Below, piece after piece: positions 40,687-48,091 of a DNA stretch of 64,000 nucleotides (the first letter of the stretch is position 1; each line of letters begins with the position of its first letter). Source of the DNA: JAFGOG01 sp034429215. Its GTDB lineage: Bacteria > Chloroflexota > Anaerolineae > JAAYZQ01. The DNA lies in assembly GCA_034429215.1 (NCBI GenBank), contig DAOUGI010000039.1:1-64000 (forward strand), read 5' to 3'. The notes below the pieces were generated by a model. That model saw only the letters and a program-made list of their open reading frames with translations, had not been told where the DNA came from and did no database searches. The position numbers and the translations under genes were made by a program.

Positions 40687-41035
40687 CCAGGTGCGCATGC
40701 ACCACATGCTTGACGCGGCGCGCGAGGCCGTCGCCTTCACTCAAGGTCGGACCAGGAAAGACCTGAACAGAGATCGCATGCTCGTCCTGTCGTTGGTCAA
40801 AGACGTTGAGATCGTCGGCGAGGCTGCCCACCAGGTATCGGAAGCGACCAGGGGGCAACTGCCTGCCATCCCCTGGGCGGATATTGTCGGCATGCGCAAC
40901 CGCCTGGTTCATGCCTATTTCGATCTAAATCTGGAGATACTCTGGCGTACCGTCCGCCATGACCTGCCACCCCTGATCGCCACGCTGGAGGAGATCCTGG
41001 GAGGTCAGGAACAGCATTCCACGGACGGCGATTGA
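40673..41035 (+). CDS. HEPN-domain toxin (HepT family)
   Basis: A 120-residue HEPN protein. The ribonuclease motif Rx4-6H is visible as RNRLVHAYF near residue 82, preceded by LPAIPWADIVGM, which is the usual HepT context. HEPN toxins cleave RNA (tRNA or mRNA); the partner MNT enzyme modifies a Tyr next to the catalytic His, and the Tyr in HAYF is present. The start ATG lies inside the antitoxin gene. Confidence 0.92.
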   Translation: MRRDDQVRMHHMLDAAREAVAFTQGRTRKDLNRDRMLVLSLVKDVEIVGEAAHQVSEATRGQLPAIPWADIVGMRNRLVHAYFDLNLEILWRTVRHDLPPLIATLEEILGGQEQHSTDGD

Positions 41036-41058
41036 CCACCTGATCGTCAACTTGCCCT

Positions 41059-41301
41059 CGACGAGCCGAACCCGATCACCGTGGCCCGCTGCTACGGTTA
41101 TCTACAGAGCCTGATGGTCGATCCGGCCTATCGCCGTCAGGGCATCGCCGCCCGGCTTGTGGCTGCCGCTGCGGGCTGGGTCAGGTACAGGGTGCAGCCG
41201 AAATGCGCCTTCAAACCTGGGAGTTTGACGCCGGTCCGCTGCCCTTCTACGACCGCCTGGGCTATCGCACCCTGTGCCGCACACTGGTGCGCGAGTTGTA
41301 A
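41059..41301 (+). pseudogene. GNAT acetyltransferase, C-terminal part (frameshifted)
   Basis: Resumes as DEPNPITVARCYGYLQSLMVDPAYRRQGIAARLV, which holds the acetyl-CoA-binding RRQGIAA motif. After GWVR the frame is lost; one frame over, the expected GNAT end is readable (AEMRLQTWEFDAGPLPFYDRLGY...LVREL, stop at 41301). So the gene is inactivated twice: by insertion and by a frameshift near 41180-41195. Confidence 0.72.
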
Positions 41302-41385
41302 GGGCGCACAGCCGGGCGCCCCTTGGCGCATAACCAGATTTCACAAAAACCCAACAACACGCCCCATCCCGCTGCCGCTATCTGT

Positions 41386-41697
41386 CTAGTGGTTGCGCAG
41401 GACCAGCGGCAGGTAAATGACATATCTCGGGTTGGATACTGCGCCGCCGCCCCAGAACCCGCCGCCCAGCGTATAGCTGCCGCCCGACAGCAGCCCGGCA
41501 TCCGGCTGGCCGGCCGTCCCGCCCACAGTGTAAGCGCCTCCGCTGCTGAATGTCCATCCCCCGCCGTCCACCGTGCTCCAGCTCAGATCATAGCCTCCGC
41601 CGGACTGGGCAAGCGCCACTGATGTCGCCAGCAGGAATAGGCATACAGCCAGCAGAAAAATCGGGTGCCCGGCACCCGCAAGGCGCTTCGCGGTCAT
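41386..41697 (-). CDS. Small secreted protein with LPLVLRN C-terminal tail
   Basis: A 103-residue secreted protein: signal peptide (residues 1-31, ending SVALAQ), then a short Gly/Ser-rich beta module (YDLSWSTVDGGG...SGGAYTVGGTAGQP...GSYTLGGGFWGGG) and the C-terminus RYVIYLPLVLRNH. This module is seen repeatedly in Chloroflexota secretomes to my knowledge. The tail resembles that of the FG-GAP protein (INLPVIMRNHEP). It overlaps the stop of the larger surface protein by ATGA. Function unknown. Confidence 0.75.
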   Translation of the reverse strand: MTAKRLAGAGHPIFLLAVCLFLLATSVALAQSGGGYDLSWSTVDGGGWTFSSGGAYTVGGTAGQPDAGLLSGGSYTLGGGFWGGGAVSNPRYVIYLPLVLRNH

Positions 41698-43580
41698 TGC
41701 CCACCTCCCGGCCGGCGTCGCCGGCCCGCCAGCGTGCCGCCGGCGATGACCAGCCCACCGGCGAGCAGCCAGGGCACCGGTATACCGGAGCGAGCCTGCG
41801 CCGGCTGGCCCGACCGGACGGCCTGCTCCAGCGCGGTGACGCGGGCGTCCATGTCGGTGTTCTGCTGCTGCAGAATGGCGATCTGGGCTTGTTGGTCCGC
41901 GTTCTCGGCCTTCAGTGCCTGGTTCTCGGCATACAGCCCTTGGATTGCCGCCAGGGCCACGCCGTCGGCGTCTACTGTGCTGATGTGGGTGTCATCCTCC
42001 CCCAGGCCAAACGCACCGTAGAAATCCTGGGCCATCGGCCCCATGTGCCGGATGGCAGCATCCTGGCTCTTATAGTTCCAAATGGCGATCGGCACCTCGG
42101 CCAGGTGGGCCAGCACCTCCTGCCCGTCCACTGCGGCGACGTTGTCCTTCAAGTTCCGGTCGCTGACCGACGACCAGGCGCTGTCGCCCGCCGGCACGTA
42201 CACCCCGCTGCTGAGGCCGCTGTTGGTGTAGAAATAGACCCCGCCACTCGCGCGGGCCACCCAGCGGTTGTTGTCGCTGCAGCCCACGTCCGTGTCCGTG
42301 GAATAGTCGCCCCACACGAAACAGCCCTGGTTGTAGGCCTTGGCGTGGCGCCCGGCGGCCAGGCTATAGCTGCCCTGAGCCAGGTTAAAAGTGCCACCTG
42401 GCACAGTCGCATACTCGCCGCTGGCCTGATTGTCTCCGCCCCCTCCTATCGTGGCAAAGCTGGCGTTGGCCGTATTCCCGCCGCCTCCGCCGACCGTGGC
42501 GGCCACACCGCTGACGGTGTTGTCGACGCCCCCAGCGATGGTGGCAAAACTCTCGCCGGCGCTGTTGCGCAGGCCGCCGCCGACGGTGGCCTCGCTGCCG
42601 CCGGCCGAGTTGCCGCTGCCCCCGCCGACGCTGGCCGTATCGCCGCCGGCCTGGTTGTCGCCGCCGCCGCTGATCGTGCTGGCCTCACCCGTGACGGCGT
42701 TCCGGTTCCCGCCGCCAATGACAGACGCGTTGCCGCTGGCCTCGTTGTGCCACCCCCCCCCGATGGTGGCGCCGTCAACGCTTACCGTGTTAAAGCCCCC
42801 TCCTCCGACGGTGGCAGAACTGCCGCCGGCGATGTTGTCATTGCCCCCGCCCACCACGGCTCCCGTGCCACCGGCGGTGTTGCTGGCACCGCCGCCGACG
42901 GTGGAAAACGAGCCGCTGGCGGTGTTCTGGTTGCCCCCGGACACGGTGGCATCGCCTGGCCCATACGGATCGCCATCGCCGTCGCCAGCCTGATTGGACC
43001 AGCCGCCGCCAATCGTGCCAAAGATGTCGGTGACGCGATTCAAGGCACCGCCTTGCCCTCCCCCGCCGATCGTCGCACCATACACCCCGGCCGTCGTCCA
43101 GTTGCCGCTGTAGCCGCCGATGAGGTTGGGGCTGGTGCCATTCTGTTGGGTCCACAGGCCGGGCAGCGCCAACGCATAGGGCGATGGGGTCAGCTCCTGG
43201 CGCGGGTCGAGCAGGGTGTAGGCTCCGCCGCTGTCGCCGGGGCGCACCCCGATCTCCAGCCAGCGCGCGTCTCCCGAGAAGACGCCGGTGCCAAAGTTGA
43301 GCTTGACGGTGAACAGGCCGCCGCTCACTGCCACGTCGCCGGGCGTGACTGTGCCCAGCAGGTTGCCGCCGCTGGGCGCGTCGTACAGTCTGAACTGAAA
43401 ATCGTAGGCTCCCTCTGTCGGGTTGCCGCCGTCGGTCAGCCGGCCCTGGTAGGTGAAGGCCGTGCCCAGCTCACCCTCCGGCTGCGGTGCCTTGGCCAGC
43501 CCGGCCAGACCCCCGGTTCCGCTCACCAGCACCACCGCGCACACCAGCACCAAGCAAACCACTGCGTGACTGCCTTTCAT
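41694..43580 (-). CDS. Surface protein with head-type repeats and C-terminal S74 chaperone domain
   Basis: A 628-residue protein. Signal peptide at residues 1-30; a beta domain (about 35-155: FTYQGRLTDGGNPTEGAYDFQFRLYD); then 14 tandem repeats of about 15 residues with the form ATVGGGxxNxASGx (residues about 165-400), resembling trimeric adhesin head repeats; a peptidase S74 intramolecular chaperone domain with the SDRNLK motif (about 480-570); a coiled coil (NQALKAENADQQAQIAIL); and a C-terminal membrane span with RRRR. S74 domains drive trimerisation of fibrous proteins and often cleave themselves. The ATG at 43580 has AAGGAGGCAGAG. Confidence 0.82.
   Translation of the reverse strand: MKGSHAVVCLVLVCAVVLVSGTGGLAGLAKAPQPEGELGTAFTYQGRLTDGGNPTEGAYDFQFRLYDAPSGGNLLGTVTPGDVAVSGGLFTVKLNFGTGVFSGDARWLEIGVRPGDSGGAYTLLDPRQELTPSPYALALPGLWTQQNGTSPNLIGGYSGNWTTAGVYGATIGGGGQGGALNRVTDIFGTIGGGWSNQAGDGDGDPYGPGDATVSGGNQNTASGSFSTVGGGASNTAGGTGAVVGGGNDNIAGGSSATVGGGGFNTVSVDGATIGGGWHNEASGNASVIGGGNRNAVTGEASTISGGGDNQAGGDTASVGGGSGNSAGGSEATVGGGLRNSAGESFATIAGGVDNTVSGVAATVGGGGGNTANASFATIGGGGDNQASGEYATVPGGTFNLAQGSYSLAAGRHAKAYNQGCFVWGDYSTDTDVGCSDNNRWVARASGGVYFYTNSGLSSGVYVPAGDSAWSSVSDRNLKDNVAAVDGQEVLAHLAEVPIAIWNYKSQDAAIRHMGPMAQDFYGAFGLGEDDTHISTVDADGVALAAIQGLYAENQALKAENADQQAQIAILQQQNTDMDARVTALEQAVRSGQPAQARSGIPVPWLLAGGLVIAGGTLAGRRRRPGGGQ
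42370..43080. repeat. Tandem 45-bp repeats encoding head-type units
   Basis: About 14 diverged copies of a 45-bp unit whose core encodes VGGGxxNxA. Adjacent copies are divergent enough to suggest old duplications. Confidence 0.75.
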
Positions 43581-43665
43581 CTCTGCCTCCTTAGGATTGT
43601 GATGGGTTTCGAGCCGAAATAGCAAACGGGCAGGCGACCTTTGCCTGCCCGTCCGAGACCACCGT

Positions 43666-44580
43666 TCAGCCCTTCCCGCCCGACCCCACCTCCGCCACCA
43701 CCGCCAGGATCGCCTCGGCCAGCGCCTCGGGTGCCTCCTCCTGGATAAAGTGCCCCGTCTGTGTCTCTACCACCTCTGCGCCGGGGAACAGCCGCCGCAT
43801 CGATTTCAGCCCGCGCCCCAGGATCGGGTCGGCCTGCCCCCACACCAGCCGCACCGGGCCCGAAAATGAGCCGGCCCACGCCTCCACCCGGCGCATCGGC
43901 TCGGCCGAGGGGTGATCCGGGCCGGTAGGCACCATCCGCGCCAGGGCCAGCGGCGCCGTCCGGTCGCCGATGCGGCGCAGCGGATAGCGGTAGGCCCTCT
44001 TCTCCGTCCGGCCGATGCTGCTGCGGTCGCCCTGCACCATGTGCAGGATGGGGATCGGAAAGCCGAGCCAGCGGAAGAGCAGGTCGCTGATCACGGGCAT
44101 GTTCGCCAGGCGGTGAAACCAGGACAGCGCGCCCGCCCGCCGCGGCGCGGCCAGCCCGGTGTTGGCAAACACCGCCCCGCGCACCAGCTCCGGATTTCGG
44201 GCCGCCGCCAGCCCCAGCACCGGCCCGCCCCAATCCTGCCCGGCGATCGTCGCCCGCTCCAGCTCCAGCGCGCGCAGCAGCCCTTCGATCTGTTCGGCGT
44301 GAAAGGCCAGCGTGTGCGCCCCGGCGTCGCGCGGCTTGTCGCTCAGCCCCAGTCCGACCAGGTCGGGCGCGATGACCCGCACCCCGCTTTCGGCCAGCCG
44401 GCCGATCACCTTGCGCCACAGGTAGGACCAGGTCGGGTTGCCATGTTGTACGACTACCGGCGGGCCGGCGCCCTCGTCCACAAAGTGGATGGCGTATGGG
44501 CCGCCGCGGTAGACCCTGCGTTGGAACGGCATCTCTGCCTGGAGCCAGGCCGGCAGATCGGGAGCCTGTTCGAAGCTCAT
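43666..44580 (-). CDS. Haloalkane-dehalogenase-like alpha/beta hydrolase
   Basis: A 304-residue alpha/beta hydrolase. The oxyanion region is HGNPTWSYLWRKVI and the nucleophile elbow is GQDWGGPV, so the nucleophile is Asp as in haloalkane dehalogenases and epoxide hydrolases, not Ser. PDLVGLGLSDKP precedes it and the catalytic His is in TGHFIQEEAPEAL. The lid region (about residues 140-215) is of the DhlA/HLD-I type. The substrate is not determined. The start overlaps the upstream GNAT stop as ATGA. Confidence 0.85.
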   Translation of the reverse strand: MSFEQAPDLPAWLQAEMPFQRRVYRGGPYAIHFVDEGAGPPVVVQHGNPTWSYLWRKVIGRLAESGVRVIAPDLVGLGLSDKPRDAGAHTLAFHAEQIEGLLRALELERATIAGQDWGGPVLGLAAARNPELVRGAVFANTGLAAPRRAGALSWFHRLANMPVISDLLFRWLGFPIPILHMVQGDRSSIGRTEKRAYRYPLRRIGDRTAPLALARMVPTGPDHPSAEPMRRVEAWAGSFSGPVRLVWGQADPILGRGLKSMRRLFPGAEVVETQTGHFIQEEAPEALAEAILAVVAEVGSGGKG

Positions 44581-45080
44581 GGTCTAACCTCCAACACCTT
44601 CCTCATCGGCTGCGTCTTCAACCCTCTCCCCTCAAAGCTCCGCCCTGTTCGCACCCCTGTCGACCTCTTGTACCCCATGGCCAGGTAGAACAGAGTCCCG
44701 TACAGCGTGGCCGCTACGCGCACCACCCTTGTCCCCTGCTCGAGGCTCTCCTGCTCAAAGCGCTCCACCAGCCTCCGGCCGATCCCCTGCCGCTGCCGGT
44801 CTCCTCTCACAAACAGGCTGGCCAGCCTCTCCCTTCTCCCCCTCAGCACGCCCACCACTTCCCCGTCCTCTTCCGCCACATAGACCATCGGCGACCTGAC
44901 CACTTCGCTGATGGCGTCTCGGTGCGCCTTCTCCGGCGACCGGGCGTGCCGGAACGGGCCCAGAAACGGGCCCCTCTCTTCCGGAGGCAGGAAAGAAAGG
45001 TTGAACTCACTGTACGTATCGGCGATCAGCCTGCCGACGCTTTCGGCGTCGCTCTCTTCATAGCAGCGGATCGTGATCAT
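44577..45080 (-). CDS. GNAT-family N-acetyltransferase
   Basis: A 167-residue GNAT. The fold is seen as ITIRCYEESDAESVGRLI at the N-terminus, VYVAEEDGEVVGVLRGRR in the central sheet, and the acetyl-CoA motif RGDRQRQGIGRRLVERF. It ends FYLAMGYKRSTG. The ATG at 45080 is preceded closely by AAGGGAGT. It overlaps the dehalogenase-like gene by 4 nt. Substrate unknown. Confidence 0.82.
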   Translation of the reverse strand: MITIRCYEESDAESVGRLIADTYSEFNLSFLPPEERGPFLGPFRHARSPEKAHRDAISEVVRSPMVYVAEEDGEVVGVLRGRRERLASLFVRGDRQRQGIGRRLVERFEQESLEQGTRVVRVAATLYGTLFYLAMGYKRSTGVRTGRSFEGRGLKTQPMRKVLEVRP

Positions 45081-45127
45081 ACTCCCTTTCGGCAGCCCGG
45101 CGCCACGATGTCTCGGCGTCCGCGCCT

Positions 45128-46045
45128 CTAGACCGGCTTGGCAAACCACACCGTCGAGGATTCCACCCGAAACCCCACCGCCTGTGCCGCTCGCTGCATC
45201 TTTTCGTTCTCGCTGCTCGTCCCCATGATCGCGGTGTCCACCCCGCGCTCCCGGAGCAGCCGCAGCCCGGTCAGCAGCAGCGCCTTGGCCAGCCCGCGTC
45301 CCTGGTACTGTGGATGGGTCGCCACGGGGTCGGTGTACCCTTCATTTCGTCCCGTTTGTGCGTTCTCCTCCCGAAAGATCTGGCCCATGCAATAGGCTGC
45401 CAGCCGGCCGTCGGGCCCGGTCATCACCAGGTCCAGATCCGGGCTATAGTCCGTGCCGCTCATCATCGCCAGGCGCTCTTCGACCGTCATGTGCTCTGTC
45501 CCGAACGCGGCCCGGTGGAGCCGGACCCAATCCTCCACTTCCTCGCGCCCCTTCAGGGCGCGGATCTCAAAGCCGGCCGGCAGGGTTGGCGCCGGGATCG
45601 GCTCGCGCAAAGGCCGGGTCAGGTGCAGGCTGCGCACGGCCTGTTTGACAAACCCATGCCGCTCCAACAGGGCGACGCGGTCGGCATCCTCCTCGCGGCA
45701 GTTGGCATCCAGGGTCGGCGGTTCTTCTCCCTCGTGCGGCGCGCGCCTGATGCACTCTACTCCCCAGCCGACCATCTCTGCCTCAAGATCGGAATCGGCC
45801 TGCCGGTACTCGAACAGAAGGTTGTTGAACGGGTCCACCAACACAAAAGCAATGGTCCGACCTTCTTCGAGCCACAGCCGCGTGTTGGCCTGGTTGGCCG
45901 GCAGGCACAGCAGCTCGCGCAGGTCGGCCGGGCTTGGATAACCGCCGATCCGTTCAGGTGGCCGGACCCTGGACAGCAGGTCAAGGATCAGGCGCAGATC
46001 GTCCGCACCGGCATAAACGCGACTGGTCATTGTCTTCAATCTCAT
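45128..46045 (-). CDS. Tandem GNAT acetyltransferase (mycothiol-synthase-like layout)
   Basis: A 305-residue protein with two GNAT domains: a degenerate N-terminal one (residues 1-145) and an active-looking C-terminal one (150-305) with YTDPVATHPQYQGRGLAKALL as the acetyl-CoA loop. The two-domain plan resembles MshD-type enzymes, but no substrate can be deduced. The ATG at 46045 lies very near AGGAGGTG; initiation at TTG 46039 or ATG 46030 (MTSRVYAG) would give better spacing. It is adjacent to the response regulator gene (7-nt gap) and to a second GNAT. Confidence 0.8.
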   Translation of the reverse strand: MRLKTMTSRVYAGADDLRLILDLLSRVRPPERIGGYPSPADLRELLCLPANQANTRLWLEEGRTIAFVLVDPFNNLLFEYRQADSDLEAEMVGWGVECIRRAPHEGEEPPTLDANCREEDADRVALLERHGFVKQAVRSLHLTRPLREPIPAPTLPAGFEIRALKGREEVEDWVRLHRAAFGTEHMTVEERLAMMSGTDYSPDLDLVMTGPDGRLAAYCMGQIFREENAQTGRNEGYTDPVATHPQYQGRGLAKALLLTGLRLLRERGVDTAIMGTSSENEKMQRAAQAVGFRVESSTVWFAKPV

Positions 46046-46052
46046 TCACCTC

Positions 46053-46739
46053 CTACAGCTCCACCAACCCCCGCCGCAGCGCCGTGACCACCGCGTGGGT
46101 CCGGTCGTTGGCCTGTAGCTTGGCGATGATGGCGCTCACATAGTTCTTGACCGTCCCCTCGGTCAGGTGCAGCCGCGCCCCGATCTCCTTGTTCGACAGC
46201 CCTTCGACCAGCAGCCGCATCACCTCCTCCTCCCGTGGGGTGAGCGGCTCGGCCTCCGGCTCGTGGTCGAGCCCATCCTCAGCCGCGGCGAGCTGGGCAG
46301 GAGCCTGGCTTGCCAGCCGCTGGAACTCGTCCAGCACCTTGCGCGCCACGCTGGGGTCCAACTGCGACTCGCCCTGCACCACGCCCCGGATCGCCTCGGC
46401 CAGCGTCTCGCCGGCAGCATCCTTCAACAGGTAACCCTGCGCCCCGGCCTTGATCCCCTCGAAAACCAGGTCGTCGGCGTCGTACGTGGTCAGGATGATC
46501 ACCCGGATCTCGGGCCGCGCCGCGCGGATCCGCCGCGTGGCCGGGATGCCGCCCAGGTGGGGCATCTTCAAGTCCATCAGGATCACGTCAGGCCGCAGCG
46601 CCTCCGCCAGGGCCACCGCCTCCTCGCCGTCGCCGGCCTGGCCGGCCACTTCGATCCCCGGCGCATATTTCAGGATCGTCGCCAGCCCCTGGCGGACAAT
46701 CTCCTGGTCATCGACGAGCAGAACGCGGATCGGATCCAT
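46053..46739 (-). CDS. NarL/FixJ-type response regulator
   Basis: A 228-residue two-domain response regulator. The receiver has acidic residues DD near position 10, the phospho-Asp in VILMDLKMP near position 55, and a conserved Lys in YLLKDAAGE. After a linker of about 30 residues (QLAAAEDGLDHEPEAEP) comes a LuxR HTH: LTPREEEVMRLLVEGLSNKEIG...TVKNYVSAI. It lies 6 nt downstream of its kinase gene. The neighbouring MacA/MacB-type export genes are a plausible target. Confidence 0.94.
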   Translation of the reverse strand: MDPIRVLLVDDQEIVRQGLATILKYAPGIEVAGQAGDGEEAVALAEALRPDVILMDLKMPHLGGIPATRRIRAARPEIRVIILTTYDADDLVFEGIKAGAQGYLLKDAAGETLAEAIRGVVQGESQLDPSVARKVLDEFQRLASQAPAQLAAAEDGLDHEPEAEPLTPREEEVMRLLVEGLSNKEIGARLHLTEGTVKNYVSAIIAKLQANDRTHAVVTALRRGLVEL

Positions 46740-46745
46740 CCCCCA

Positions 46746-47999
46746 TCACCTCGGTATGGTGCACCACACCCTGGTCCCGCCGGCCGGCCTGCTGCTGATC
46801 TCCAGCGTCGCCCCGATCATTGCCGCCCGTTCCTGCATTCCGGTCAGCCCGTAGCGGTCCGCATCGACGGCGGCCGGGTCAAAGCCGACGCCGTCGTCCC
46901 GGACCTCCAGGTCGATCCGGTCGCTGCCAAAGGCCAGTCGGACGGTCACCTTCTGGGCGGCGGCGTGCAGCTCCACGTTGATCAGCGCCTCTTCGGCGAT
47001 GCGGAACAGGGCCTGGGCCTCTTGGCCGGTCAGTTCCGGCTCCTGGCCGGCCACGCTCAGGTCGGCCTGGATGCCGGTCCGCGCCTGGAACGGCTTGAGC
47101 ATGTCCCGGATCGCGCCAACCAGGCCCAGCGTTTCCAGCCGATCGGTGCGCAGCGCCTGGATCGCTTTTCTCGAATCGTCGAGGCCGCTCCGGGCCAGGT
47201 GCAGCAGGTCGTCCACCGTTCCTTCCGCTGCCCCGGGGTCGTGAGCAAGCAGCGTGCGCAGTGCCTCCAGTTGCACGGCGATCGCCGCCAGCGAATGGGC
47301 CAGCGTGTCGTGCAGGTCGCGGGCCAGCCGGTTCCGCTCGTGGCTGACCGCCAATTGCTCCACCGTGGCCGCGTGCCGCCCCAGCCGTGCGTAGGCGGCT
47401 TGCAGCTCGGCGTGCTGCCGCCGCTCGCGCTGGGCCAGGATGCTGACCATCAGCGGCACGGCATACAGCAGCACGATGCGCAGGAATAGCCCCAGGAAAT
47501 AGCTCCTGGTGAGAATATCCTGCTGCAGCCCCCACGAGCCGATGCCCAGGTGCAGCACCGTCGCCCAGGTGCTGCCCCACAGCGCCCCCTGCCGCCCATA
47601 GCCCCACGCCAGCAGGACCAGGGGGATGAGCAGGAAGAAAAAGGGCTCCACCACCGGCTCGTTCAACATGTGCTCGGCCAGCGGGCCAGACAGGTTCAGG
47701 TGCGACATCCAGAACCCGCGCAGGTTGAAAAACGCCGAGGCCGATTCCAGGCTCTCGATCAGCACGTCCAGCCCCAGCCCTACGGCCAGGAAGCGGCGGC
47801 CCAGCGCCCGTTCCAGCCAGGGGGGCAGCACCAGTAGGGACAGCAGCAGCGTCGGGCCGGCTCGCAGCAGCAGCCCCAGCCGGGCCGGCCCCCCAAAGCC
47901 CAGGATCGTCAGGAAGCTCAGTACCACGAAGGCCAGTTTGATGGCCAGCACCAGGCGAAAGATGCGCAGCGCGTCCTGCTTGGCCCACGATTGATCCAT
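46746..47999 (-). CDS. Membrane sensor histidine kinase, NarL/DesK type
   Basis: A 417-residue kinase. The N-terminal half has five to six membrane segments (residues 10-190) without an obvious sensor domain. The HisKA_3 helix carries the phospho-His in ERNRLARDLHDTLAHSLAAIA; the ATPase domain has EEALINVELHA, VRDDGVGFDP and GLTGMQERAAMIGA. It pairs with the response regulator 6 nt downstream. The promoter places the transcript start at or within a base or two of the ATG at 47999, so the mRNA may be leaderless. Confidence 0.92.
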   Translation of the reverse strand: MDQSWAKQDALRIFRLVLAIKLAFVVLSFLTILGFGGPARLGLLLRAGPTLLLSLLVLPPWLERALGRRFLAVGLGLDVLIESLESASAFFNLRGFWMSHLNLSGPLAEHMLNEPVVEPFFFLLIPLVLLAWGYGRQGALWGSTWATVLHLGIGSWGLQQDILTRSYFLGLFLRIVLLYAVPLMVSILAQRERRQHAELQAAYARLGRHAATVEQLAVSHERNRLARDLHDTLAHSLAAIAVQLEALRTLLAHDPGAAEGTVDDLLHLARSGLDDSRKAIQALRTDRLETLGLVGAIRDMLKPFQARTGIQADLSVAGQEPELTGQEAQALFRIAEEALINVELHAAAQKVTVRLAFGSDRIDLEVRDDGVGFDPAAVDADRYGLTGMQERAAMIGATLEISSRPAGGTRVWCTIPR

Positions 48000-48005
48000 G
48001 GTGTT

Positions 48006-48034
48006 AGTATACCGTAAATCCCCAAATCGGCCAA
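48006..48034 (-). promoter_or_regulatory. Promoter of the two-component system
   Basis: Minus strand TTGGCC (48029-48034), 17-nt spacer, TATACT (48006-48011). The -10 box ends 6 nt before the ATG, consistent with a leaderless transcript. Confidence 0.68.
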
Positions 48035-48045
48035 GGACCTGGCCG

Positions 48046-48091
48046 GTAGGGGCGATCCCTGCAAGCCCCCTTCTTGGGGGTGGTTGCCCTA
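48046..48091. terminator. Hairpin at the end of the macAB-like operon
   Basis: CCCCC-TTCTT-GGGGG core (48066-48080) with imperfect outer pairing GTAGGGGC/GCCCTA. It overlaps the permease stop codon at 48089. There is no T-run. Confidence 0.45.

Larger units (their letters stand above)
40150..41065. mobile_element. About 909-bp insertion carrying an MNT-HEPN toxin-antitoxin pair, flanked by CGACGAG direct repeats
   Basis: The 7-bp word CGACGAG occurs at 40150-40156 and 41059-41065, at exactly the two ends of the GNAT gene interruption. Excision at the repeats rejoins the GNAT frame. No transposase is inside, and terminal inverted repeats are weak at best. The insert holds a promoter, the antitoxin and the toxin gene. 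It could be a non-autonomous mobile unit or the result of microhomology-mediated insertion. Confidence 0.6.
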
